From Achromobacter aegrifaciens (lineage in GTDB: Bacteria; Pseudomonadota; Gammaproteobacteria; Burkholderiales; Burkholderiaceae_B): a stretch of 64,000 bases of DNA. The notes beneath the pieces are model-generated. The model did no database searches. It was not told the DNA's origin and was given only the letters and a program-made list of their open reading frames with translations. Each line of letters opens with the position of its first letter. The first letter of the stretch is position 1. The position numbers and the translations under genes are program-made. The stretch is from assembly GCF_902859735.1 (NCBI RefSeq), contig NZ_CADIJY010000005.1:248001-312000 (forward strand), given 5' to 3'. Shown here one piece after another: positions 1 to 10,432 of this stretch.

Positions 1-1150
1 TGGGCACGCCGCCGGTCAGATCCTCGACGTTGATGGGCCGCAGGGCCGTGATCTCGATCCCCATGCTGCGCGCGCCGCGGGCAGTGTGAGCGGTTACTTC
101 GCTGGTCTTGCCCACCGTACCGTCAACCGCGAAGGTAGCGGCGTCAGATCCTACTAGCGGATAGCCTTTCAGCGTCACCGCGCTGCCGCCGTCGTCGAAG
201 CTGGATTGGTAGACCGTCATGCCCTTGAAGCGCAGCGGCTCGTTGACCTCGATGGTGGAATCGAAACTCTTGCCGGTGTCCGGGTCGGTGACCTCGACCT
301 CGCTGGCGAAGCGGCTGGGCATGCCGGTGGAGTAATAGTCGACCACGAACTTCTTGAGCTTCAGCGTGAAGGGCATGGGCTGCACCAGGGCGCCGTCGCC
401 CACCATCACGACCGCCGTGCTGGCCTGGCCGCCCTCGGGCACCAGGACGCTGGCGCGGAAGCTCGGGTTGTCGACCGACAAGCGGCCGCTTTCCGGCACT
501 TCCGAGATCAGCATGTTTTCGACGATGGGTTTCTTACCACCGAACATGACCTGCAGGCGCACCGGCAACTCGCTGTCCAGCAGGCCGCCGATGCAGATGA
601 TGACCATGGCGGCGTGGGCGAACACGTAGCCCAGGCGGTTGGCGCTGCCCTTCTTCGCCGCCAGCAGCACGCCATCCGCATCCTGGCGTTCGCGCACCGC
701 ATAACCCAGCCGGCCCAACAGGGATTTGAGGCCCGCAGCCGTCTGCGGCACGTCGGTGGGCTCTTCGGTTTCCACCCGGTGTGGGAAGGCGCGCAAGCTG
801 CTGGCGCGCACATGTTCGCGGAACGAGCGCGCATCGCGCAGCATCTTGGGCGCGTTGCGGATCAGGCAGACCGAGGTCGACACGACCAGGAACCCCATGA
901 TCAGCAGGAACCACCAGCTGTTGTAGACGTGCCAGATGGAGAACTTGTCGAACACTTCGAACCAGAACGGCCCGAATTGATCGATGTAGTTGTTGGACGA
1001 GCGGTTCTGCTGCAGGACGGTCCCGACCAGGCTCGCCACGCAGATGAACATCAGCAGGCTGACGGCGAAACGCATCGAACCCAGCAATTCGAAGAAATCG
1101 CCGGGCAGGCTGCGCAGGGAAGGACGGGAGTGTGTACGGGTCGAATTCAT
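1..1150 (-). CDS. resB: ResB-family cytochrome c biogenesis protein (3' end outside window)
   Basis: Membrane subunit of the System II (ResBC/CcsBA) machinery, which delivers heme to apocytochromes c on the periplasmic side. The visible 383 residues show the ResB plan: a short cytoplasmic N-terminus, hydrophobic segments near residues 26-46, 79-97 and 172-192, then a long beta-rich periplasmic region. The ATG at 1148-1150 is preceded in frame by a stop with no other start, so it is the only good start. It has no visible Shine-Dalgarno and sits one base after a hairpin with a U-run (1152-1184). Cytochrome c4 lies just upstream on the same strand, which fits the function. The C-terminus is cut by the window edge. 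Confidence 0.93.
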   Translation of the reverse strand, partial: MNSTRTHSRPSLRSLPGDFFELLGSMRFAVSLLMFICVASLVGTVLQQNRSSNNYIDQFGPFWFEVFDKFSIWHVYNSWWFLLIMGFLVVSTSVCLIRNAPKMLRDARSFREHVRASSLRAFPHRVETEEPTDVPQTAAGLKSLLGRLGYAVRERQDADGVLLAAKKGSANRLGYVFAHAAMVIICIGGLLDSELPVRLQVMFGGKKPIVENMLISEVPESGRLSVDNPSFRASVLVPEGGQASTAVVMVGDGALVQPMPFTLKLKKFVVDYYSTGMPSRFASEVEVTDPDTGKSFDSTIEVNEPLRFKGMTVYQSSFDDGGSAVTLKGYPLVGSDAATFAVDGTVGKTSEVTAHTARGARSMGIEITALRPINVEDLTGGVP

Positions 1151-1151
1151 G

Positions 1152-1184
1152 AAAAAAGGGGGGCCGCGCTATCGGCTACCCCCC
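1152..1184 (-). terminator. Terminator-like hairpin touching the resB start codon
   Basis: Read on the minus strand, six G (1179-1184 on the plus strand as C) pair with six C (1158-1163 as G), followed by six U (1152-1157), and then after one base the resB ATG. This is an intrinsic-terminator shape between the cytochrome c4 gene and resB. It may end most cytochrome c4 transcripts or attenuate read-through into resB. Confidence 0.6.
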
Positions 1185-1268
1185 TCATAGACAGCGCGCG
1201 GCGGAAGCAGGTTCCGCTGCGCTGAGTTTGCAGAACGCGGACCAGCCGCGCGCGTGGCGGGCTGGCGC

Positions 1269-1970
1269 CTACCGCAGACCGGCGGCGTAGTCCGACACGG
1301 CCTTGATGTCGGCGTCCGACATGCGGTCCGCGATGGCGAACATGACGTCGTTCTTGCGGTCGCCGCTGCGGAACAGCTTCAGCTGCTCTTCAATGTACAT
1401 GGGGAACTGGCCCGACAGCCGGGGGTACTGGCTGGGAATGCCCGCGCCATTGGCAGAATGGCACGAGGCGCAGGCCGGAACCTTGCGATCCGGCAAACCG
1501 CCGCGCCAGATCTTTTGACCCAGATCAACCAGCTTCTCCTGGCCGGCCGTGGCGGGCTCCTTGAGCGGCTGCTGCGCCAGGTACAGCGCGATGTTCTGCA
1601 TGTCGGCGGGCGTCAGGTTCTGCGCCATGGCCGTCATCGGGGTGGGATTGCCGCCCGCGCCATTGCGCACCGGCAGCTTGGCGCCGGGCTTGACCTGGAA
1701 GTCGGCCAATTGCTTGGCCAGGTACTCGTGGGACTGCGCGGCCAGGTTGGGGTTCACCGGGATGGTGCTATTGCCCGCCGCGCCATGACAGGACGCACAG
1801 GCGATGATGCCCCTGGCCGCATCGCCCTGGTCAAACAGCTGTCCGCCCTTGGCGGCATCTGGTTTTACCGGGCCCGCGGCGCCTTCGGCGGCGAAACTCG
1901 TAGTAGATAAGGCGGAGGCGCCGAGCAACAGCCCGCTCGCAACCAACATCCGGGACAGCACACGCTTCAT
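1269..1970 (-). CDS. Diheme cytochrome c4
   Basis: Periplasmic electron carrier of 233 residues with a Sec signal peptide (residues 1 to about 27, ending near SFA-AEG). It has two cytochrome c modules with heme motifs CASCH at residues 58-62 and 167-171, the duplicated plan of cytochrome c4, which feeds electrons to terminal oxidases. An in-frame start 20 codons upstream exists. The ATG at 1970 is preferred because it opens directly into the signal peptide and has a GAGG motif a few bases upstream. The resB gene follows on the same strand, and engB is divergent 241 bp away. Confidence 0.93.
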   Translation of the reverse strand: MKRVLSRMLVASGLLLGASALSTTSFAAEGAAGPVKPDAAKGGQLFDQGDAARGIIACASCHGAAGNSTIPVNPNLAAQSHEYLAKQLADFQVKPGAKLPVRNGAGGNPTPMTAMAQNLTPADMQNIALYLAQQPLKEPATAGQEKLVDLGQKIWRGGLPDRKVPACASCHSANGAGIPSQYPRLSGQFPMYIEEQLKLFRSGDRKNDVMFAIADRMSDADIKAVSDYAAGLR

Positions 1971-2170
1971 GAAGACCTCGACGATCGCATCGATCAAGGC
2001 GCAAAAAGGCGCCCACGCCTGCCCGCACACCCTGGAATACCGTATCGAACCTGTTTTGCCTTCCTGCCTGCGATGTTGCTGCGAACTTGCCGGATAAAGC
2101 GTTCAGCAAGCGAAACAGTAAGCAAAAAAGACGGCTCCGCGCACGGGGACCACTGTTGCAAACGCCGGAT

Positions 2171-2178
2171 TATACAAT
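2171..2178 (+). promoter_or_regulatory. Possible -10 region upstream of engB
   Basis: TATACAAT lies 34 bp before the engB GTG start in the 241-bp divergent spacer with cytochrome c4. The TTGCAA at 2156-2161 is too close to be a standard -35, so this is only a weak candidate. Nothing else clear is visible in the spacer. Confidence 0.3.
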
Positions 2179-2211
2179 AGGGCTCGAAACCAACCGTATC
2201 CAAAGCCACCC

Positions 2212-3848
<1,637 letters not shown>

Positions 3849-3852
3849 GCGC

Positions 3853-3904
3853 TTGCGGCATCGCGGGCCAGGCTACCATGGGCCGCCCGCGACGCCTGCC
3901 GCAA
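3853..3904. terminator. GC-rich hairpin between convergent hemB and the permease gene
   Basis: A 16-nt left arm (3853-3868) pairs with 3885-3892 and 3897-3904, leaving a 4-nt bulge. It fills the 57-bp gap between two convergent stop codons. It has no real U-run, so termination by this hairpin alone is uncertain. Confidence 0.5.
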
Positions 3905-3905
3905 A

Positions 3906-4889
3906 TCAAGTCTTGGCGGCCGCATTGCGGCCCGCTGCCGGCGCCCCGCGCCGCAATCCCAGCCAGGTTCCCGCCAGCACGCAGGCCAGTCCCGCGACGT
4001 GCGTGGGCGTGACGTGCTCGTCCAGGAACAGGGCCGCGAACAGCAGGCCGAAGATCGGCAGCCAGTTCACGAACAAGGCTGCCCGGCTGATGCCCAGCCG
4101 CGCGATGCCGGCATTCCAGACGATGTTGCTGACGCCCGAGGCGATCACCGCGGAAAACAGCAGCACCAGCCACGGCCACCACGTCATCTGCCAGGTATCG
4201 CCCTGGTAGGACGCGGGCGTCAGCGCCGCGTGCACCACCAGCATCAGGCCGCCGGCCAGGTACATGTACCAGAGCATGCCCAGCGGATCCATGCTGCGCG
4301 ACATGCGCTGGATCACCAGCCCGCCGCAGACGAACACCAGCACCGCCACGAACACGATCGCATCGCCCCAACCCGTCAGGCCGATCCGCGCGCCGCTGCC
4401 GACCACCACCATGCCCACGCCCAGGAGACCCAACAAGGCGCCGGAAATGCGCACCAGCGTCAGTTTCTCGCGATAGAAGATGGCCGCCAGCAACGCCGAC
4501 AGCAAGGGGCTGGTCGCCATGATGAGCGTGCCGTTCGCGGCTGACGACACCCGCAGGCCTGTCACCAGTGCAATCTGGTGCGCGTACACGACCAGGAAGC
4601 CCGCCAGCGCAACCCAGCCCAGCTCCGCGCGCCCGAGCCGGGGGATGCGGCCGCGGCGGGCCTTGATGATGAGGGTGACTGTGATGAACGCAATGACGAT
4701 GCGCACGGCCGCCAGGGCCTGCACATCCATGTGCAGCGTCAGGTACTTGACCGAGACGATGTTCAGGCCCCATGTGGCCATGACGAACATCAATTGAAGA
4801 TAGATAAGACCTGTGCGGTCCTGGCTTGCATCAACTGTCGGGGACGTCACGGGCGCCGGCCTGGAAGGGGAATGGGACGCGCCGCCCAC
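3906..4889 (-). CDS. EamA/DMT-family permease
   Basis: Inner-membrane protein of the drug/metabolite transporter superfamily, with ten predicted hydrophobic segments in two EamA repeats. The first repeat begins near LIYLQLMFVMATWGLN. The frame opens at a GTG (4889); a GTG 13 codons later (4850) is an equally plausible start, because the first about 27 residues are polar and low-complexity. It lies 39 bp downstream of the livF stop on the same strand and may be a late member of that transcription unit. The substrate cannot be deduced. Confidence 0.85.
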   Translation of the reverse strand: MGGASHSPSRPAPVTSPTVDASQDRTGLIYLQLMFVMATWGLNIVSVKYLTLHMDVQALAAVRIVIAFITVTLIIKARRGRIPRLGRAELGWVALAGFLVVYAHQIALVTGLRVSSAANGTLIMATSPLLSALLAAIFYREKLTLVRISGALLGLLGVGMVVVGSGARIGLTGWGDAIVFVAVLVFVCGGLVIQRMSRSMDPLGMLWYMYLAGGLMLVVHAALTPASYQGDTWQMTWWPWLVLLFSAVIASGVSNIVWNAGIARLGISRAALFVNWLPIFGLLFAALFLDEHVTPTHVAGLACVLAGTWLGLRRGAPAAGRNAAAKT

Positions 4890-4928
4890 GCGGCGCCGCG
4901 GACATGGTATCGCGCCTGGGGCCTGGAC

Positions 4929-5639
<711 letters not shown>

Positions 5640-5675
5640 CGTCTTACGGCCTGTTCCTACGCCTATGGCCTGGCC

Positions 5676-7448
5676 TCAGGCCATGCCGGTTCCCAGATAC
5701 GCCTCGATCACGCGCTTGTCCGCCTGCACCTGGGCGGGCTTGCCCTCGGCGATCTTGATGCCGTAGTCCAGCACGATCACGTGATCGGAAATCGCCATCA
5801 CCAGATCCATATGGTGCTCGACCATCAACAGCGTGATGCCGCAGGACTCGCCGATGCGCATCAGCAGCTCGCCCAGTTCCGCGGTCTCCTGCGGGTTCAA
5901 CCCGGCCGCCGGCTCGTCCAGCAGCAGCAAGGTCGGTTCGGTGGCCAATGCGCGCGCCAGTTCCACCCTGCGCTGCAGGCCATACGGCAGGCTGCCCGCC
6001 GGCGTATCGGCCAGATGCTCCAGGCCCACCATGCGCACCAGGCGATAGGCGTGCTCGCGCGCGCGGCGCTCCTCGGCCCGCGCACGCGGCAGTCCCAGCA
6101 GCGAAGCCCAGAAGCCGTTCTTCATGCGGCTGTGGCGGCCCAGCAATACGTTATCCAGCACCGACAGCTCGCCGAACAGGCGCAGGTTCTGGAAGCTGCG
6201 GCCGATGCCCAGCTTGCAGATCACATGCGGCCGCTCGCCCGCGATATCCGTGCCCTGGAAGCGGACCACGCCCGCATCCGGCAGCACCACGCCGCTGAGC
6301 ATGTTGATGAGGGTGCTTTTGCCCGCGCCGTTCGGTCCGATCAGCGCATGCACGTGGCCGCGCCGCAGGCAGAAGGAAATGTCCTGCGCCGGCTTCACGC
6401 CGCCATAGGCCTTGGAGAGGCTCTCGACCACCAGCAGCAGGTCTTCTTGCGCCCCAACGGCCTGCTTGGCCGCGGGCGGGGCCGCCGCCTCGCCCGCGCC
6501 TTGCGGCCGCGCATCCGCGACCCGCCGCTCGCGGCGCGAGAACAGTCCCATCACCCCGCCTGGCATGAAGTACAGCGCGAACAGCAGCAATGCGCCGTAG
6601 AAGAAATGCTGCACCGAGGGCCAGCGCGCCAGCATCGCGTCGATGATGGTCAGCGCAATCGCGCCCACGGCCGGCCCCGCCTTCGAGCCCGCACCGCCGA
6701 ACAGCACCAGCAGCAGGATGAAGATCGACAGGTTGAAGCCGATGAAGTCCGAGTTGATGTACTGGTTCTGCTGCGCCACCAGCGCGCCCGCAATGCCGCA
6801 GGTCACGGCCGCCACCACGAAGGCGATGACCTTGGCGCGATACACGCGCACCCCGACGGAAGACGAGGCGATCTCGTCGGCCTGCACCGACAGCAGCGCG
6901 CGCCCGAAGCGCCCGTCCAGCACGTTGCGCAGCAGGAGCTGCGTCGCCACGCACAGCACCAGCGCGAACCACACCCACTGCTGGTTGGTGAACGGGTTGC
7001 CGCCCCAGGTCAGCGGCATGATGCCGAACAGGCCCGAAGGGCCGCCAAACACGTCCACCCATTCGGTGACGATCTTCTCCATGACGATGCCGAAGGCCAG
7101 CGTCACCATGGCCAGGTAAGGCCCTTTCACGCGCAGCGACGGCAGGGCGATCAGCACGCCGAACACGCCGGCCACCACGGGCGCCGCGGCCAGGGCCAGC
7201 CATGGATCGACTTGCCAGCGCGAGGTCAGCAACGCCGCCGTGTAGGCGCCGGCTGCAAAGAGGCCCGCCTGCCCCAGCGACTTCTGTCCCGCATACCCCA
7301 CCAGCACGTTCACGCCCGCCGCGCACAAGTAGTACACGCAAGCCATGAACACGATGCGCAGGTAGTAATCGTTGTCCACCAGGGCGGCGAACAAGGCTAG
7401 CGCCGCCGCGAGCGCCACGGTTATCAAGGTCTGGCCGTGCCGCTTCAT
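5676..7448 (-). CDS. LivM-LivG fusion: HAAT permease plus ATP-binding domain
   Basis: One 590-residue polypeptide joins two subunits that are usually separate. Residues 1 to about 310 form a LivM-type permease with many hydrophobic segments. A charged, alanine-rich linker near 310-340 follows, then a LivG-type ATPase with Walker A GPNGAGKST, Walker B LLLLDEPAAGLN and H-loop VEHHMD. The ABC signature is the divergent LPYGLQRRVELARAL, usual in LivG where a Y-G-x-Q form replaces LSGGQ. The ATG overlaps the livH stop (ATGA, 7445-7448). The reading frame is continuous through the junction, so no frameshift needs to be assumed. Confidence 0.95.
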   Translation of the reverse strand: MKRHGQTLITVALAAALALFAALVDNDYYLRIVFMACVYYLCAAGVNVLVGYAGQKSLGQAGLFAAGAYTAALLTSRWQVDPWLALAAAPVVAGVFGVLIALPSLRVKGPYLAMVTLAFGIVMEKIVTEWVDVFGGPSGLFGIMPLTWGGNPFTNQQWVWFALVLCVATQLLLRNVLDGRFGRALLSVQADEIASSSVGVRVYRAKVIAFVVAAVTCGIAGALVAQQNQYINSDFIGFNLSIFILLLVLFGGAGSKAGPAVGAIALTIIDAMLARWPSVQHFFYGALLLFALYFMPGGVMGLFSRRERRVADARPQGAGEAAAPPAAKQAVGAQEDLLLVVESLSKAYGGVKPAQDISFCLRRGHVHALIGPNGAGKSTLINMLSGVVLPDAGVVRFQGTDIAGERPHVICKLGIGRSFQNLRLFGELSVLDNVLLGRHSRMKNGFWASLLGLPRARAEERRAREHAYRLVRMVGLEHLADTPAGSLPYGLQRRVELARALATEPTLLLLDEPAAGLNPQETAELGELLMRIGESCGITLLMVEHHMDLVMAISDHVIVLDYGIKIAEGKPAQVQADKRVIEAYLGTGMA

Positions 7449-8368
7449 ACCTTCTCCGCCAGACGCTTGCCGAACAGGCCGGTGGGCTTGATCGCCAGCA
7501 CCAGGATCACCAATCCGAAGATCGCCACTTCACGCCATTGCGACTGCCAGAGGTTCACGTAGGACTCCAGCAGCCCCAGCACAAAGCCGCCCAGCACGCA
7601 GCCGCGCGGATTCGACAGGCCGCCTATCATCGCGCCGGAAAAGCCCTTCAGGCCGATGGCCAGGCCCATGAATATCGAAGCCGACGTGATCGGCGCGACC
7701 AGAAAGCCCGCCAGCCCGGCCAACGCCGAACTGGCGAAGAAGGCGCCGGTCATCACCGCGTTCACATTGATGCCCATCAGGTTGGCGACCGCGGGATTGG
7801 CGGCCACGGCCCGCATCGCCTTGCCCAGCACCGTGCGGTTCATGATGCGGTCGAACAGCACCATCACCACCACCGCCACGGCGAGCAACAGCAGTTCCTG
7901 GCTGCGCACGCCCGCGCCGAACACGCGGATCACGTCGTCGCCGAAGGGCGCCGGCACCGTGACGGGCGCCGGTCCCCAGACCGCGAACGCGGCGCTCTGC
8001 AGCAGGATGCCAAAGCCGAGCGTGCTCATGACCCACGCCATGCCCGGGCGCGAAGCGAACGGCCGCACGCCGAACACGTATAGCAGCACGCCCAGCATGC
8101 CCATCACCAGCACCGCCGCAAGCCCCGCCAGCAGATACTCCCAACCGCTCAATTCCAGCCCCGTGAAGGCCGCGGTGGTGACCGGCTTGCCGGCAAACAG
8201 GAACAAGGCGCCTACCCCGATGAACGCGCCCACGGACACGAATTCCCCATGCCCGAAGTTGAGCGTGCGCGTGGTCGTGAACGTGATGCTGAAGCCCAGC
8301 GCCACCAGCGCATAAGCGCCCCCCACTGCTAGCCCGCTGACGAGCGCCTGCAACAATGTCGCCAACAT
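7445..8368 (-). CDS. livH: HAAT-family ABC transporter permease, LivH type
   Basis: Inner-membrane permease subunit, 307 residues with about eight hydrophobic segments and the LivH-typical segment TLNFGHGEFVSVGAF near the N-terminus. It pairs with the LivM half of the downstream fusion to form the transmembrane channel. It overlaps that gene by 4 bp and starts 32 bp after the substrate-binding protein gene. Confidence 0.95.
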   Translation of the reverse strand: MLATLLQALVSGLAVGGAYALVALGFSITFTTTRTLNFGHGEFVSVGAFIGVGALFLFAGKPVTTAAFTGLELSGWEYLLAGLAAVLVMGMLGVLLYVFGVRPFASRPGMAWVMSTLGFGILLQSAAFAVWGPAPVTVPAPFGDDVIRVFGAGVRSQELLLLAVAVVVMVLFDRIMNRTVLGKAMRAVAANPAVANLMGINVNAVMTGAFFASSALAGLAGFLVAPITSASIFMGLAIGLKGFSGAMIGGLSNPRGCVLGGFVLGLLESYVNLWQSQWREVAIFGLVILVLAIKPTGLFGKRLAEKV

Positions 8369-8400
8369 GATGGCCCCTTATGCCTGTCGCTGTCCTGCTG

Positions 8401-9588
8401 CTACTTGGCGACGGCGACGGTCACGTCGTCGGCGTAAGGCACCAGCTTGCCGTCCTGCCAGTGCGCCCACTTGTAATCGCTTACCAGCAGCGCATCGTGC
8501 ACCGTGGCCGAGAATGGCTTGGTGTAGGTCTTCATCGCGCCTTCGTAGGTGCCATCCAGGTTCTCCAGCGCCAGGCGCACCTTCTCGCCATCGGTGGAGT
8601 TCGCCTGCTTGATCGCCATGCCCAGCAGGTTCATGCCGTCATAGGCATGCGCCAGGAAGCCGAACGCGGTGGGCGAGGTCATCTTGGCCGACACGCGGTC
8701 ATACAGCTTCTGCTGCGCGGCCGTGCGATTGTCGGTGATGGTGCGCAGGAAGAAGGGCTTCTCCGACAGCGTCTTGCCCGCCGTATCGTAGAAGGCGATA
8801 TTGTCCGCCGCCCACGAGGTCAGCGTCAGCGGGAACCAGTTGATCTTCTCCATGCTGCGGAACACGTGCGCGATCGGCGTGCTCTGCGCCCAGATCACCA
8901 CCGTATCCACGCCCGCCGCCTTCAGCTTGTTCAGCTGCGACGTCATATCGGTATCGGCCACACCGAACTTCTCGACCGCCACGGCCTTGACGCCTTGCGC
9001 CGCGCCGACTTCCTCCAGGTCCTTGAGCGCGCTCTGGCCGTAGCCGGTGGTCTCGATCATGAAGCCTACATTCTTGACCTTGGGATTCTTCTTCAGGTAG
9101 CCGATCACGCCGTCCACCTGTTCGCGGTCCACCATGCCGACGCGGAACATGTAGTTGTCCGCGCCCGCGCGCATGGGCTTGGTGATGTCGGTGCCGGAAC
9201 CGATGGCGCCCATGACGGGGATCTTCTTCTGGTTCGGGATGTGCTTCCAGGCCAGTGCGTTGCCGGAATTGGTGGGACCAACGATGGCCACGACCTTCTC
9301 GTTATCGATCAGGTCCGCCATGTTCTGGATGGACTTCGGCGGCTGCGACAGGTCATCGCGCACCACCAGCACCAGCTTGCGGCCGAGCAGGCCGCCATTG
9401 GCATTGATGTCGTCAATGGCCGTGCGCAAACCCAGCACCGCGGCCTGCCCGCTTTGCGCGGACGGCGAAGCCGACAGGTCGCCGTTAAAGCCGATCTTGA
9501 TGTCCTGGGCGTAGGCCTGCGCGCCCACCGCCAGCGCGCACAAGACGGCCGCCTTGGACAAGGTGGAAAAAATCCCCGTTGCTTTCAT
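8401..9588 (-). CDS. HAAT-family periplasmic substrate-binding protein
   Basis: A Sec signal peptide (about residues 1-27, ending AYAQD) is followed by a type I periplasmic-binding fold (Peripla_BP_6) totalling 395 residues, normal for LivK-like receptors. It is the first transporter gene of this locus and lies 76 bp downstream of the SDR gene on the same strand. A well-placed purine-rich stretch precedes the ATG. Ligand specificity cannot be read from sequence; the adjacent catabolic enzymes and IclR regulator argue for a non-amino-acid ligand. Confidence 0.93.
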   Translation of the reverse strand: MKATGIFSTLSKAAVLCALAVGAQAYAQDIKIGFNGDLSASPSAQSGQAAVLGLRTAIDDINANGGLLGRKLVLVVRDDLSQPPKSIQNMADLIDNEKVVAIVGPTNSGNALAWKHIPNQKKIPVMGAIGSGTDITKPMRAGADNYMFRVGMVDREQVDGVIGYLKKNPKVKNVGFMIETTGYGQSALKDLEEVGAAQGVKAVAVEKFGVADTDMTSQLNKLKAAGVDTVVIWAQSTPIAHVFRSMEKINWFPLTLTSWAADNIAFYDTAGKTLSEKPFFLRTITDNRTAAQQKLYDRVSAKMTSPTAFGFLAHAYDGMNLLGMAIKQANSTDGEKVRLALENLDGTYEGAMKTYTKPFSATVHDALLVSDYKWAHWQDGKLVPYADDVTVAVAK

Positions 9589-9664
9589 CGTTGTCTCCTG
9601 TGTTTTTCAGATGTGCTGCACGTCGATGATTCTTTTTTCTGCCTCTCGCCCGTGGAGCCTGGCG

Positions 9665-10432
9665 CTATACCGCGAGATAGCCGCCGTCCACCGGCAGGGA
9701 CACGCCTGTCACGTACTGCGCCATCGGCGAAGCCAGGAACACGGCGGGTCCCACCAGGTCTTCGGGCTGTCCCACCCGTCCCAGCGGAATGCGCTGCATG
9801 AAGTTCGCCAGCCGGGCGGGATCGTCCCGCGTGTACTGCGTCATCGGCGTTTCGATGACGCCCGGCGCAATGGCGTTGACCCGTATGCCGTCGGGCGCGA
9901 GGTCGCGCGCCATGGCCTGCGTCATCATCTTCACGCCGCCCTTGGACGGCGAATAGCCCAGGGTGGCGCCTACCCCGGCGAACGACGCGATGGAGCCGAC
10001 GTTGATGATGACGCCGCGCGTGGCGCGCAACGCCCCCAGGAAGGCGTGGATCATGTTGAAGCTGCCGTTCAGGTTCACGTCCAGCACGCGACGCCAGTTC
10101 TCGGCGGCGCGCGGGCTGTCTATGCCTTCGCGGATCAGGATGCCGGCGTTGTTGACCAGCACGTCAATCGGCCCCACTTCCAATTGCACCTGCGCCGCGA
10201 CCGCCGCGCATGCCTCGGGGTCCGTCACGTCGAGCGCGTGGCTCCAGGCGTCGCCGCCGGTGTCGATGATGGCGCCTGCCGTCTGCGCGGCGTTGTCGGC
10301 CTGCACGTCGGTCGCCACCACGCGCGCGCCCGCGGCCGCCAGGCCCAGCGCCAATGCCCGTCCGTTACCCTGCCCCGCTCCCGTCACCAGAACCAGCTTG
10401 CCCTGCAGCAGTCCCGCCGGCGCGGCACTCAT
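9665..10432 (-). CDS. SDR-family NAD(P)-dependent oxidoreductase
   Basis: Short-chain dehydrogenase of 255 residues. The cofactor motif TGAGQGNG is near residues 17-24, the NNAG motif follows, and the catalytic Ser and YSPSK (Y-x-x-x-K) are present. The C-terminus ends PVDGGYLAV, as in FabG-like classical SDRs. The frame stays open much further upstream, but the ATG at 10432 matches the family start and overlaps the stop of the upstream FAD enzyme (10429-10432), so the two are coupled. It probably oxidises or reduces a keto/hydroxy group in the same pathway. Confidence 0.93.
   Translation of the reverse strand: MSAAPAGLLQGKLVLVTGAGQGNGRALALGLAAAGARVVATDVQADNAAQTAGAIIDTGGDAWSHALDVTDPEACAAVAAQVQLEVGPIDVLVNNAGILIREGIDSPRAAENWRRVLDVNLNGSFNMIHAFLGALRATRGVIINVGSIASFAGVGATLGYSPSKGGVKMMTQAMARDLAPDGIRVNAIAPGVIETPMTQYTRDDPARLANFMQRIPLGRVGQPEDLVGPAVFLASPMAQYVTGVSLPVDGGYLAV

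Noticed and set aside
7400-7448. Frameshift or pseudogene at the livH/livMG junction
   Set aside because: Both frames are intact and overlap by an ordinary ATGA.
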